The position numbers and the translations under genes were made by a program. This document shows, piece by piece, positions 42,268-51,146 of a DNA stretch of 64,000 nt; positions within the stretch are counted from its first letter, which is position 1, and every line of letters starts with the position of its first letter. The DNA is from JBCAXA01 sp038749025 (GTDB lineage: Bacteria > Pseudomonadota > Gammaproteobacteria > Steroidobacterales > Woeseiaceae), in the NCBI GenBank assembly GCA_038749025.1, contig JBCDIL010000001.1:186001-250000 (forward strand). The letters run 5' to 3'. The notes beneath the pieces were generated by a model. It was given only the letters and a program-made list of their open reading frames with translations. It did no database searches and was not told the DNA's origin.

Positions 42268-43752
42268 TCAACGCACGCGCACTTGCAAGATCAGTTGGAA
42301 ACTCGGGTTGGCGCCTGCGCTGGCACCGGTCATCGTACCGCTGGGTTGGATGCGAATGGCGGTTATCGCGGGGTCGAAGCCGGCGGCATCCGGGGCCGGC
42401 ACGTGATCGTACGGCGGCGCGCCACCCGGGTTAGAACTGAACGTTACGTCCGCCCCAAATGCGTAACTCAAGCCGCTAGGAACCGCACCGTCGACGAACC
42501 GAATGGGATCGGTACTCGCCGTATCGACAAACAACTCCACTCGCTCGGAGAGGATGTCCTCAATCAGCAGCGTCCCCGCGTCAACATCGCCCGCCCCTTC
42601 ATTGGTAACCGAGATGGTGTACTCGGCGATCGATCCGGGTATGGCGAACGGGTTGCTGGTGCCATTGATCGGATCGAAAATCGTCTGCGACACTTTCGCG
42701 ATACGAAGCGCTGGTAACGGTCGCGTCTCCAGGCAGACATCGTCGACGTGCCAGAAATCGAACGGCGCGCCGGACCCCGCGGTTTGCGTAAAGCGCAGTT
42801 GGAAATTGCTGTGCCGACTGGCCACCGGCAATGCGTAGCGACGCACGAACGTCTGACCTGGTGAGCCTGACCCGGCAAAGCGCTCAAGCTCGATCCACGT
42901 TGACGTGTCATCAAGGTACTCGATGACAAAATCCTCGATGCCGTCGGGGTTCTCACTGAAACTGTCGGCGCCGCGCCGAACCCAAACGGAAACCGCATCA
43001 AAGGTCGGACTGCTCGTATCAACGGTTGCTGTTGTTACGCTTACCGGACCGCCGTTAGTAAACAGACTCGCGCTCGGCGATTGGAACGTCACGCCGCTAA
43101 CGCCAGCGGACCCAGCACCACTCGCCGCGATCGTCCAGTCGTTCGGAATACCGGAGGTAAACTCCTCGCACTGGCCAACACCCCACGACGGCGGCGGGAC
43201 GATTTCGGTCAGCAAGATGTCGTCGAAGTGATAGAAGTCGAAACCGACACCTGAGCCATTGGTCTGGCGAAAACGCAACGCCAACGTCCCGTGTAACGCA
43301 TCGGGCGGCAAAATGATGGTTTCGTTCAGTATCTGGCCGTTAACGCCACTGCCGAGATAGCTGCGCAGCGCACCGAACGTACCATCCGCGCGACGGTATT
43401 CGAGTACGAGGTCCTCGCCGGCGTCGGTGTCTTCGCTGAACGCGTCGCTGCCGCGCCGGAACCAGAAAGTGAGCCGTGCCGCTGGCACCGTCGCGTTAAT
43501 GGATGGGCTGGTCGCGGTAACGGCGCCGTAGCGAGTAAAGCCGCCTCGAGTCGGTGAATTGGATACCTCGGGACCGGTCAGGATGCCGGCACGGGTCGCG
43601 TTCGAGACGATCCACGGCGCGATACTGCCGCGCTCGAAGTTGTCGCTGAAAAGCGTGTCGCCCGGCGCCGCGTCAAGCGGCCCGGCTAACGCCAATAGCC
43701 AACAACCGACGAGCACCGCCAAGCGGTGCCGCGTTGGTATGAATCCCGACAT
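42268..43752 (-). CDS. Secreted protein with duplicated MAM-like domain and DUF11-type tail
   Basis: A 494-residue secreted protein with a signal peptide (to about residue 28, P-L-D-A-A). Two copies of a beta-sandwich of about 150 residues follow: copy one about 33-188, copy two about 195-355. They share W-F/V-R-R-G-S/A-D-x-F-S-E, D-L/F-V-x-E-Y and F-D-F-Y/W-H-F/V-D-D (the last as F-D-F-Y-H-F-D-D and F-D-F-W-H-V-D-D). The last 135 residues look like a DUF11/conserved repeat domain (E-Y-T-I-S-V-T-N-E-G-A-G-D-V-D-A-G-T). Such layouts suggest adhesion or sugar binding at the cell surface. No catalytic residues are seen. The internal duplication is clear; the domain names are by pattern. Confidence 0.78.
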   Translation of the reverse strand: MSGFIPTRHRLAVLVGCWLLALAGPLDAAPGDTLFSDNFERGSIAPWIVSNATRAGILTGPEVSNSPTRGGFTRYGAVTATSPSINATVPAARLTFWFRRGSDAFSEDTDAGEDLVLEYRRADGTFGALRSYLGSGVNGQILNETIILPPDALHGTLALRFRQTNGSGVGFDFYHFDDILLTEIVPPPSWGVGQCEEFTSGIPNDWTIAASGAGSAGVSGVTFQSPSASLFTNGGPVSVTTATVDTSSPTFDAVSVWVRRGADSFSENPDGIEDFVIEYLDDTSTWIELERFAGSGSPGQTFVRRYALPVASRHSNFQLRFTQTAGSGAPFDFWHVDDVCLETRPLPALRIAKVSQTIFDPINGTSNPFAIPGSIAEYTISVTNEGAGDVDAGTLLIEDILSERVELFVDTASTDPIRFVDGAVPSGLSYAFGADVTFSSNPGGAPPYDHVPAPDAAGFDPAITAIRIQPSGTMTGASAGANPSFQLILQVRVR

Positions 43753-43877
43753 CTATCAATCGCTTAGTGCGTCCCAAGCGAGAATTTTAGGTAGCCCGTC
43801 TGCGGTCCGGCGGGACTTCAGTCACAGTCGATCGCCTAGTGACTTACCAATAATCGGACAGTGAGACACGCGTCACA

Positions 43878-44171
43878 CTACGGACGCCCACGAGGCGATG
43901 ACCAGACAACCCGGCCAATCACCTGCGACCAAGGCAGCGCGCCGAGCTGCAGGCCGACGTCGTGCTGCGGGTTGTCGCCGCGGACCGTAATGCCATCCCG
44001 GTCGGCGGAGTTGACGCGCTTGATCAACAGTCCAAGCGCGGGATGATTGAGTAAAACGACACTGCCGCTACCGAGGAATCGCCTCGGCAACGGCAGCGCT
44101 AGACAGACATCGCCATCGTTAAACGATGGCTGCATGCTGTTGCCGCGCACGCGAACGAGCCGCGGGCGCAC
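43878..44171 (-). CDS. sodX: Nickel-type superoxide dismutase maturation peptidase
   Basis: A 97-residue S26-type signal-peptidase-like enzyme. The nucleophile is in G-N-S-M-Q-P-S-F and the general-base Lys in L-L-I-K-R-V, the two-residue dyad of the family, followed by V-R-G-D-N-P. It starts (GTG 44171) six bases after the sodN stop, and this pairing identifies it: it removes the short propeptide so that the His at the new N-terminus of SodN can bind nickel. No transmembrane helix is visible, so processing occurs in the cytoplasm. No other candidate substrate is near. Confidence 0.92.
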   Translation of the reverse strand: MRPRLVRVRGNSMQPSFNDGDVCLALPLPRRFLGSGSVVLLNHPALGLLIKRVNSADRDGITVRGDNPQHDVGLQLGALPWSQVIGRVVWSSPRGRP

Positions 44172-44177
44172 GAATCG

Positions 44178-44666
44178 TTAGCCGAGTTTCGGGTAAACGA
44201 CCTGTTCGCTCGGCGGGTACGGGCACTCTGCGGAGAACGTATCGACAGCTTTGGTCGCCCAGAACGAGGCCGCAAACTCGTTCACAAGCTCGAGTAATTT
44301 GACGCCGTTGGCGCGATCGATGTGCTGTTTGCAGGCGGAACCGGCCAACATAATGTTGTGGACCAGTGCGTGCGTCTCTGGATACTTCTCGAACTGCGGT
44401 GCTTTGAAGTAATCACCCCAGATAACGCGAACTTCCGCTTTCACTTTCTCAGCATGAATCTCTTTCTCACGGACCAGGCGTGACAACTGGGCGTGGTCAG
44501 CGAGGCTCGGCGAGTCCTTGGCGCCAATCTCAGCGATGAGGTCGAGCAGCCGAATAACGCTAAGAGCAGCGATTTGGGCGGTCGATGGGTCGTAAATTTT
44601 GCAGGGGATGTCGCAGTGCGCGCTGGCGGTATCAAGATCCAGCGAATCAATTAGGCGGCCGATCAT
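44178..44666 (-). CDS. sodN: Nickel superoxide dismutase
   Basis: A 162-residue precursor; ATG 44666 has AAGGAG 8 bases upstream, and the longer open frame is rejected. The first 16 residues are the propeptide ending T-A-S-A, then the nickel hook H-C-D-I-P-C-K-I-Y-D-P: His1, Cys2 and Cys6 ligands, Asp3 and Tyr9 conserved. Position 7 is Lys instead of the Gly of Streptomyces-type enzymes. The four-helix bundle follows (Q-I-A-A-L-S-V-I-R-L-L-D-L-I onward). It dismutates superoxide to peroxide and oxygen, in the cytoplasm, as a hexamer in known cases. Transcribed with sodX. A nickel-uptake gene is not present in the window. Confidence 0.95.
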   Translation of the reverse strand: MIGRLIDSLDLDTASAHCDIPCKIYDPSTAQIAALSVIRLLDLIAEIGAKDSPSLADHAQLSRLVREKEIHAEKVKAEVRVIWGDYFKAPQFEKYPETHALVHNIMLAGSACKQHIDRANGVKLLELVNEFAASFWATKAVDTFSAECPYPPSEQVVYPKLG

Positions 44667-44886
44667 CGGTGTTCTCCTTCGGTGGTCGGGGCAAAGCGGG
44701 GGGTCGCTACGCCGAGCGTTGTCGAGGTGTCGTCCAAACGGCAGACCGCGGGTCGCCGCCAAAACAACACCGCGCAAGCTTAAGGGGGTCGGTTACGTTC
44801 GGCAAGGCCGATCGCAGCCGTGAAAGCTGCGTCGAGATGCGGTAAAACTAGGCATAAATAAGATCCACCGACGGGGAAAGAACACG

Positions 44887-46830
44887 ATGTTCCGATCTTT
44901 CAGCATCGCCATCGCGCTGCTGTTCGCGGCGCCGTTTGCGAACGCTCAATCACCGGCCGATATTCCAGCGGCCCACTTCGCCGAGTTGCCCGGCTTTACC
45001 GGTGCCAAGTTGGCCCCGGACGGTAAGCATCTCGCTTACCTTTATCCCATTGAGGGTCGCTGGTTCTTGGTCGTTAATGAGCTCGAGACACAAAAGAATT
45101 TTCGAATTCCACCACCGGGGAAACTCGATTACCGCTGGTTACGTTGGGTCAATAACCATACGATTGTTTATTCCCTGGGTTTTTCGGCCGAGCGCAACCT
45201 CACCGAGACAACAGAAACTCGGTTGATCGCCTTCGACATCAATACCAAAGAAAACAAGGCGATTATTATTCCGGCGGAAAAAACCGGTGGCGTCGGTAGC
45301 CGTACGGCTCGCGAGAAATACGCCAACGCGCAACTCCAAGACGATGTGATCGATTGGCTGCCGGACGAGCCGTACCACATTCTGGTCGCGCTCGACGAAG
45401 ATCAAGACGGTACCGACGAGGTCCGTAAAGTCGATGTTCGCACCGGCAAGTACAAGATTGTGCAGCGCTGGGCCGGTGGCGTGCAGTACTACATGACCGA
45501 CCAAAACCACGATGTCCGCGTAGCCTGGGGCATTAACAGCATTGAAGACTACACGCTCGCTATCCAGACAACCGATGGTGAATGGGTAAACCACAACTCC
45601 TCCGAGTGGCGCCAACAGGGTTGGTTTCCACAAGGTTTCTCCGAAGACCCGCAGCTGCTCTACATGGCCGGTCGCAATGACGAAGGCCGAAGCATTTACG
45701 CCTTATTCAATACCGATACGGGCGACATTGGCGATCCGATTACACCGGAAGCGAATGCCGACATGGGCGCGATCATTGAACATCCGTGGACTGGAAAACC
45801 ATTTGGGATCGGCTATTCGACGGATTCGGGTAGCAGAATTCATTTTCTAGACGAGAAGTTTGGCGGCCTGTACAAGGCGATCGGTAAAGCGTTACCCGGC
45901 ACTTCTAACCGTATCGCGAGCGTCAGCGCCGATGAACGTAAAGTCGTTGTCGTGTCCAGTAGCGAGCGCGAAGCCGGTATGGTTCTGATCTGGGACCGAG
46001 ACGCCGGCACGATGGATCCATTCGGCTGGTACTACCAAAAACTAGACCCAGAACAAATGAGTCCAGTACGCGCGGTCAGGTACGAGGCGCGCGATGGAAC
46101 CTCGATCCCGGGTTTCATGACAGTCCCGCTCGGTACCGATGCGAACAATTTGCCGGCCGTCGTGTTGCCACACGGCGGACCCCATGCCCGTGACGATGGT
46201 AGCTTCGATTATCTTGCTCAATTTCTGGCTTCACGGGGTTACCTCGTTCTGCAACCAAACTTTCGCGGTTCTACCGGTTACGGTGCGGCCTTTGAAGCAG
46301 CCGGTCGTAATCAATGGGGCGGGATCATGCAGGACGATGTCGATGACGGTGCGCAGTGGCTGATTGACGAGGGCTACGCTGATCCAGATCGAATCGCGAT
46401 CGCTGGTTGGTCGTATGGCGGTTACTCAGCGGCCATGGGGCTCATTAAATCTCCACAGCTTTACCAATGTGGGGCTGGCGTCAACGGTGTTTACAACCTG
46501 CCGCAGGTCATCATCGATGATAAAAAGTACATCGGGGGATCTACGTTGGTAGCTAGCATCGGGCTGGACGGCGAGCGCTCGAAAGCTGTCTCACCGGTAC
46601 ACCGGGCCGAAGAGATCACAGCGCCGTTTTTGATTATCCAGTCGGAAGATGATGTCAATGTGCAGCCGTATAACGCCACAGACTTGGCGAAGGCTCTCGA
46701 GCGCCGCGACTCGCCTCACAAGCTGGTCGTGGTTCCACGTGGTGGTCACTCGATGTTTGACGCGGCGTCCCGAGAAACGGTGCTGGTCGAAATGGAACGG
46801 TTCTTGGCGGGTTGTATCGGCGGTAGCTAG
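44887..46830 (+). CDS. Exported S9-family prolyl oligopeptidase-like peptidase
   Basis: A 647-residue periplasmic peptidase. The signal peptide ends P-F-A-N-A-Q. Residues about 25-385 form the beta-propeller; the alpha/beta hydrolase domain covers about 390-645. The catalytic Ser is in G-W-S-Y-G-G-Y, the Asp in Q-S-E-D-D-V-N-V and the His in R-G-G-H-S-M-F. V-V-L-P-H-G-G-P-H and F-R-G-S-T-G-Y-G are standard S9 blocks. The type is close to dipeptidyl/acylaminoacyl peptidases, which trim short peptides. ATG 44887 follows GGGGAAAG. Its TAG stop and the convergent 5'-nucleotidase TAG share the palindrome CTAG. Confidence 0.92.
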   Translation: MFRSFSIAIALLFAAPFANAQSPADIPAAHFAELPGFTGAKLAPDGKHLAYLYPIEGRWFLVVNELETQKNFRIPPPGKLDYRWLRWVNNHTIVYSLGFSAERNLTETTETRLIAFDINTKENKAIIIPAEKTGGVGSRTAREKYANAQLQDDVIDWLPDEPYHILVALDEDQDGTDEVRKVDVRTGKYKIVQRWAGGVQYYMTDQNHDVRVAWGINSIEDYTLAIQTTDGEWVNHNSSEWRQQGWFPQGFSEDPQLLYMAGRNDEGRSIYALFNTDTGDIGDPITPEANADMGAIIEHPWTGKPFGIGYSTDSGSRIHFLDEKFGGLYKAIGKALPGTSNRIASVSADERKVVVVSSSEREAGMVLIWDRDAGTMDPFGWYYQKLDPEQMSPVRAVRYEARDGTSIPGFMTVPLGTDANNLPAVVLPHGGPHARDDGSFDYLAQFLASRGYLVLQPNFRGSTGYGAAFEAAGRNQWGGIMQDDVDDGAQWLIDEGYADPDRIAIAGWSYGGYSAAMGLIKSPQLYQCGAGVNGVYNLPQVIIDDKKYIGGSTLVASIGLDGERSKAVSPVHRAEEITAPFLIIQSEDDVNVQPYNATDLAKALERRDSPHKLVVVPRGGHSMFDAASRETVLVEMERFLAGCIGGS

Positions 46831-48356
46831 CGATTGACGTCGGCGGTCCGGTTGAGACCTGGCGCTGTAAGGCTAGCGCCGTCGAACGCCGCCAACAACG
46901 CATCACCGAAACCGAGCTCAAGCAGTTCGCTGTCGTCCGCGGCAGCGAACTGCGTGTAGCGATCGCCAAGCTTGGCGAGGATCTCTAACGTACCGACGGT
47001 GTAAAGACGATCGTCAGCGAGCGGCTGGCCGGCAACCATTGCAGAGACCAAACGCTGACCAACGGGCTGACTCAAATCGTAGCTGAGCGTCAAACCAGAG
47101 ACCTGCAGGAAGCCGCGTTCCAGCGACAAACCTTGCTCCAGAATCTCTCGGAGTACGGTCCCTCGCAGGGTCAGACGCGCGACTTTATCCTCAAACGGGA
47201 ACGCGTCGAGCAGGTCGACCTGGCGAACATCGCCCGTTGCTATATCGCGGCGTAAAGCCCCCGATGGCATCAAGCCAATGTCAGCATCGGCCGCCTGTCG
47301 AACCACGTCGGCAAACGCGTTGCCCATCGACGATTCGGCGTTGTAACGCCGTGTCAGCGCGCCATCAAGCTCACCAACGACTTCGTAGACGTTGGCATGT
47401 TGGGCCCGGTAGTCGGCTAAACGGGCAGCCACGACTGCGTCGGGTTGCAATTCATCGGCGTTAACGACGACGAGTCGACCCGACTCAAAGACCGCTCCTG
47501 TCTCATCGACAACGAACTCGAGAACGCCGAGGTGCTGCGCCTGCCCATAGGTTTGCATAACGACGGTACCTGTCTTCGGGTGTACCAGCGGATCGCGGGT
47601 ACCGGCGTCCGTATGGCCAGCGAGAATAGCGTCAACACCCACCACCGCTCCGGCCAGCGCGACGTTCTCGGCATTGCCGCGTTGAATCGCAGCATCGGCT
47701 TCATCGTCGGTTTGCATCGGTGCCGTCTGGCCTTGGTGTGCCAGAACGATAACGATGTCACAGTCGTCGCGTAGACGCTCGGTCCAATGCTGCACGACAG
47801 TGACAGGGTCTTTGACGTCAACGCCAGCAATGTTGGACGGAATCAACGCGGTCGCCGCATCCTCTCCCAATACGCCAATCACACCGACCCGGACACCGCC
47901 ACGCTCGATAATCGTGTACGGCTTGGCGTAGGGATGCGACGTGCCGGCATAGAACAGGTTCGACCCTAGCACCGGGAACGGTACGCGGTGTTGCTGCTCG
48001 GCGAACACTTGCCAGCCGTATTCGAATTCGTGGTTGCCAACTACCATCGCGTCGTAGCCCATCAATCCGAATAGATCGAACGACACGGCACCGTGTGTCA
48101 GTCGCGCTAGCGTACCGGTAAAAATATCGCCGGCGTCGAACAAGAAAAACACATCCGACTCAGCACGCGTTTGCTCGATCAGCGTGGCTAACTCGGCAAT
48201 GCCACCGATCTTGTCAATATCGTCGCGCCAATAGGCATCGATAGGATCGTAAGCGCTCTCAAAATCGTTTGTGAAGGCAATAGTTACCCGTTGGCCTGCC
48301 GAGACGGCCATGGGCTGAAAAAGAACAGTGAGTGCGAGCAATAAGAACCGTTGCAT
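46827..48356 (-). CDS. Exported 5'-nucleotidase/metallophosphatase (UshA-like), altered first metal motif
   Basis: A 509-residue periplasmic protein. The signal peptide ends A-V-S-A-G. The metallophosphatase half (about 25-300) shows D-A-G-D-I-F, G-N-H-E-F, V-L-A-H-Q-G and A-G-H-T-D; the C-terminal 5'-nucleotidase substrate domain (about 310-500) includes V-V-V-N-A-D-E and E-D-K-V-A-R-L-T-L-R-G. The first motif normally reads N-D-x-H; here it is F-T-N-D-F-E-S, so the metal-binding His is Glu. Activity may be changed in metal preference or lost. The expected role is release of nucleosides from nucleotides outside the cytoplasm, feeding the purine uptake genes of the window (inference). Confidence 0.88.
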   Translation of the reverse strand: MQRFLLLALTVLFQPMAVSAGQRVTIAFTNDFESAYDPIDAYWRDDIDKIGGIAELATLIEQTRAESDVFFLFDAGDIFTGTLARLTHGAVSFDLFGLMGYDAMVVGNHEFEYGWQVFAEQQHRVPFPVLGSNLFYAGTSHPYAKPYTIIERGGVRVGVIGVLGEDAATALIPSNIAGVDVKDPVTVVQHWTERLRDDCDIVIVLAHQGQTAPMQTDDEADAAIQRGNAENVALAGAVVGVDAILAGHTDAGTRDPLVHPKTGTVVMQTYGQAQHLGVLEFVVDETGAVFESGRLVVVNADELQPDAVVAARLADYRAQHANVYEVVGELDGALTRRYNAESSMGNAFADVVRQAADADIGLMPSGALRRDIATGDVRQVDLLDAFPFEDKVARLTLRGTVLREILEQGLSLERGFLQVSGLTLSYDLSQPVGQRLVSAMVAGQPLADDRLYTVGTLEILAKLGDRYTQFAAADDSELLELGFGDALLAAFDGASLTAPGLNRTADVNR

Positions 48357-48378
48357 AGGGACAGGTTAGCAGGATTGC

Positions 48379-48690
48379 CTAGCGGCGGCGTTGCCGCGAG
48401 ACCCATGCGAAATGGCGCTGCAAGGCGGGGTCCTCTTGCAACAGCTCCGGCGTATTGAGATACCGCCCGAGATGCATCTCGCTGTACAGTCGATGAATAC
48501 CGTCATGGCATTGGCGACAGATCATGATGCCGGATGCGAGCGACTCGCGCGTATAGTGCTTTTTGAAGTAAGTACGCCGGTGGAGCTTCTTCGGAATCAG
48601 GTGGTGATACGTCAGCGGCATCGTTCGCCCGCAGAGTGGGCACGGACCGCTCGCTCCGCGTTGGCGCTGTTTGACTATGCGCAGGGTCAT
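48379..48690 (-). CDS. Small HNH-type nuclease domain protein
   Basis: A 103-residue protein. ATG 48690 overlaps the stop of the hydrolase gene before it (ATGA), which sets the start; longer frames are rejected. Two zinc-binding C-x-x-C pairs frame the fold: C-P-L-C-G and C-R-Q-C-H. The HNH core reads Y-H-H-L-I-P-K-K-L-H, then C-R-Q-C-H-D-G-I-H-R-L. The first His pair and the last His are the expected metal and catalytic residues. Such small HNH proteins are often orphan nucleases of unknown role; the partner here is an alpha/beta hydrolase rather than phage or defence genes. Confidence 0.8.
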   Translation of the reverse strand: MTLRIVKQRQRGASGPCPLCGRTMPLTYHHLIPKKLHRRTYFKKHYTRESLASGIMICRQCHDGIHRLYSEMHLGRYLNTPELLQEDPALQRHFAWVSRQRRR

Positions 48691-49520
48691 GACGGGACGC
48701 TGAAAAATTCGATCAACCGCGGCGCTATGCTTTCCGGGTGCGTCAGCAACAATGCATGGCCCGTGCCGTCTACCTCGTCGCATTCGGCGCGTCCGATCAG
48801 TGTTTGGACCGTATGCAGTTGGTGCTCAGGCACGATCGTATCGTCGCTGCCGCGAATCAGTAGCGCCGGGTGCTCGGTGGTGGCCAAGGCCGCGTAACTG
48901 GCGGATTGATCGGCCAGCGCACCATGGCGCAGCAGCGACAACAAGGACCGTCCGAATCCGGGCCGTGCCAACTGCTGGTGAAAAAGGCCGACGAAACGCC
49001 CGTCATCGAGCGACTGGTAGCGCTTAGTTCGACGTCGTACGAGCGCCGGAAGAACGACAGTCGGCATCAGAAGTTCCCCTAACCCCGGTGCCGTCACCAG
49101 CCGCAGTGCGGGGTTAGGACCAACGAAATCCAGTAATGGGGCCACCAACGCGAGCCGAGCCCCAGGGAGCTGGTCAGCAATAGCGAGGTGTGTCGTAATC
49201 GCGGCGCCGAGGGAATGCCCAATTACACCGTGTACTCGGTCGACCCCCAGCGCGGCGAGCAACTCGGCGGTTTGCTCGGTAAACAAGCGGTAGTCGTGGG
49301 GTCGCTGTGGGCGCGCCGACGAGCCATGGCCGAAAAGATCGAATCGTAAGCAGCGAAACCCGGCGTCAACCAAAAACGGCACAACGCGGTCGAACTCCCA
49401 CGCCGGTACGGTAGCGCCATGCACCAACAACAGAAGCGGCGCATCGGGGTCGCCGTCAACGCGGTAAGTCGTATCCCCTGCGGAGAGCTGTACCTGCTTG
49501 TGAACCGGATCGGCGACCAT
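48687..49520 (-). CDS. Alpha/beta hydrolase
   Basis: A 277-residue cytosolic alpha/beta hydrolase. The oxyanion motif is L-L-L-V-H-G-A, the nucleophile elbow G-H-S-L-G-A, the acid is in L-I-R-G-S-D-D-T-I-V and the His in G-T-G-H-A-L. Positions agree with esterase or epoxide-hydrolase/haloalkane-type folds; there is no acyl-homoserine-lactone or BioH-specific sign. No signal peptide. The next gene, an HNH protein, starts inside its stop codon. Upstream lies divergent AlkB with a gap of 78 bases. Confidence 0.88.
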   Translation of the reverse strand: MVADPVHKQVQLSAGDTTYRVDGDPDAPLLLLVHGATVPAWEFDRVVPFLVDAGFRCLRFDLFGHGSSARPQRPHDYRLFTEQTAELLAALGVDRVHGVIGHSLGAAITTHLAIADQLPGARLALVAPLLDFVGPNPALRLVTAPGLGELLMPTVVLPALVRRRTKRYQSLDDGRFVGLFHQQLARPGFGRSLLSLLRHGALADQSASYAALATTEHPALLIRGSDDTIVPEHQLHTVQTLIGRAECDEVDGTGHALLLTHPESIAPRLIEFFSVPS

Positions 49521-49598
49521 CGCGAGTCACTGTCGGTATTAGGAGACGTCGATGTTACCGGACGGGCGTTGCTCTACCCATCGGTCTAAGCTCGACGA

Positions 49599-50249
49599 AT
49601 GGACGAGTCGACGCCCGCGAACGAGAATCCGAAAACAGCGAGCTGGCTGCCGCCCACGACGATAGAGCTCAGCCTTCCAGACTCAGAAATTAGCCTCACA
49701 CCCAGTTTTCTTGCGGCTGACGACGCGGATAAGCTGTTGGCTGAGCTGATCAGTGATATCGCGTGGGAGCAACGCGACATCCAACTGTTTGGCAAAACAT
49801 TTAAGCAACCACGGCTCATCGCTTGGCACGGTGATGCGGGCGCCAGCTACACCTATTCCGGTACGCGCTTCGAACCACGTCCTTGGACCAAGCCGTTGCA
49901 GCGTGTTCGCGATGCCGTGAGTACGTCCTGCAAAAGCCCGCTCAACAGTGTTTTGCTTAATCTGTATCGTGACGGGCGTGACAGCATGGGCATGCACGCC
50001 GACGACGAACCGGAACTCGGCCCCAACCCGGTGATCGGCTCGGTAAGCCTAGGCGCCGAACGTGTGCTGACCCTGCGTCATCGGTATCAGAAAGATCAAC
50101 CATCGCGGCGAATTCCGCTGCCACACGGCAGTTTGCTCGTCATGCGCGGGCCGACCCAGCAGTATTGGAAGCATGGGATCGCCAAGCAACGCCGCGCCTG
50201 TGCACCGCGTATCAACCTCACGTTTCGCCATATCGTCGGCCTTCCCTGA
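49599..50249 (+). CDS. alkB: AlkB family 2-oxoglutarate-dependent DNA repair dioxygenase
   Basis: A 216-residue enzyme that reverses alkyl lesions (1-methyladenine, 3-methylcytosine) on nucleic acid. It is closest in layout to the ALKBH2/3 group: N-L-Y-R-D-G-R-D-S-M-G-M-H-A-D-D-E gives the iron H-x-D pair, the second His is in W-K-H-G-I and R-I-N-L-T-F-R supplies the 2-oxoglutarate arginines. The nucleotide-flip region Y-T-Y-S-G is present. ATG 49599 starts near the beginning of the frame. It is monocistronic, with the ECF promoter of the next operon just downstream. No Ada or AlkA lies nearby. Confidence 0.93.
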   Translation: MDESTPANENPKTASWLPPTTIELSLPDSEISLTPSFLAADDADKLLAELISDIAWEQRDIQLFGKTFKQPRLIAWHGDAGASYTYSGTRFEPRPWTKPLQRVRDAVSTSCKSPLNSVLLNLYRDGRDSMGMHADDEPELGPNPVIGSVSLGAERVLTLRHRYQKDQPSRRIPLPHGSLLVMRGPTQQYWKHGIAKQRRACAPRINLTFRHIVGLP

Positions 50250-50287
50250 CTGTCATCGCGGTCGCGGGGGAATTTATTCTGTTCGGC

Positions 50288-50315
50288 TGTAACGTTTTTC
50301 TCTTTGGTGCGTATA
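50288..50315 (+). promoter_or_regulatory. Candidate ECF sigma promoter of spondin-sigma-NrsF operon
   Basis: TGTAAC at 50288-50293, a 16-base spacer and CGTATA at 50310-50315. ECF promoters commonly have an AAC-containing -35 and a CGT-type -10 with a 16-17 base gap. It lies 51 bases before the spondin_N gene, and the operon it would drive encodes its own ECF factor and anti-sigma factor, so autoregulation is likely. Confidence 0.55.
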
Positions 50316-50366
50316 CGGAGTTGTGAACCGCAACACCAATACTGAAATCACTGGGAGAAATACCGC

Positions 50367-51062
50367 ATGAAGACCTTGCTTCGACTCGGTGCCGGCCTTG
50401 GACTGGCACTGGGTGCGTCGGCTGCTATGGCTGACCGTCTACCGACCTATGAAGTCACCGTAACCAACATTACCCGCGGCCAGACGTTGACCCCGATTCT
50501 AGTCACCACCCACAGTCCTCGTATCGCGCTGTTCGAACTGGGCACGCCAGCGAGCGACGAATTGGAGGTGTTGGCGGAGGACGGCGGGACTGGACCGTTT
50601 GTCTCGTTACTTGAGGACGCTGGCAATGTCGTCGGCGACGTCACATCGACGGCTGGCCTGTTGGCGCCAGGTGAATCGATCACCATTGAAATTGAAGGCA
50701 ACCCATGGCGCCATGTGCTTAGTACAGCAGCCATGCTGATTCCCACAAACGACACTTTCTTCGCCATCGACAGCGTACGCTTGCCACGGTACGGTCAAAA
50801 AACGGTGTTTGCACAAGCGTATGACGCCGGTACCGAATTTAATGACCAATCCTGTGCGAATATGCCGGGCCCACGCTGCGGCGGTGAAGGCCTCAGTGCT
50901 GGCGATAACGAAGGCGACGAAGGCTATGTCTACGTCAGCAACGGCTTTCATGATCTGGGCGACACAGACGCCAATGGTTTCGAAGTGCTTGGACCGGCTG
51001 TTTATGACTGGCGTAACCCGGTGGTCAAAGTCACGATTAAACGTACCTATCGCCGTTACTAA
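50367..51062 (+). CDS. Exported spondin_N domain protein
   Basis: A 231-residue protein with signal peptide (ends S-A-A-M-A-D). The spondin_N pattern covers residues about 25-228: Y-E-V-T-V-T-N-I-T-R-G-Q, L-T-P-I-L-V-T-T-H, A-M-L-I-P-T-N-D-T-F-F-A, and the late G-F-H-D-L-G-D. The two central cysteines (C-A-N-M-P-G-P-R-C) may form a disulfide. GGGAG lies before ATG 50367. It precedes a sigma factor and its inhibitor in one operon behind a possible ECF promoter; exported spondin_N proteins of unknown function travel with such sigma factors in other proteobacteria as far as I recall. Its role may be envelope stress repair or sensing. Confidence 0.87.
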   Translation: MKTLLRLGAGLGLALGASAAMADRLPTYEVTVTNITRGQTLTPILVTTHSPRIALFELGTPASDELEVLAEDGGTGPFVSLLEDAGNVVGDVTSTAGLLAPGESITIEIEGNPWRHVLSTAAMLIPTNDTFFAIDSVRLPRYGQKTVFAQAYDAGTEFNDQSCANMPGPRCGGEGLSAGDNEGDEGYVYVSNGFHDLGDTDANGFEVLGPAVYDWRNPVVKVTIKRTYRRY

Positions 51063-51146
51063 AGTAAGTTGGCAGGCTCAACACTGTTACCCACAAATCG
51101 GGATGGAGCGCTGGCGACAGCGCTCCGTCCTCGGCGTGGTGAACAT

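Noticed and set aside
48379..48783. HNH gene as part of a mobile intron or phage
   Set aside because: It is translationally coupled to an alpha/beta hydrolase and no phage or intron features are seen.
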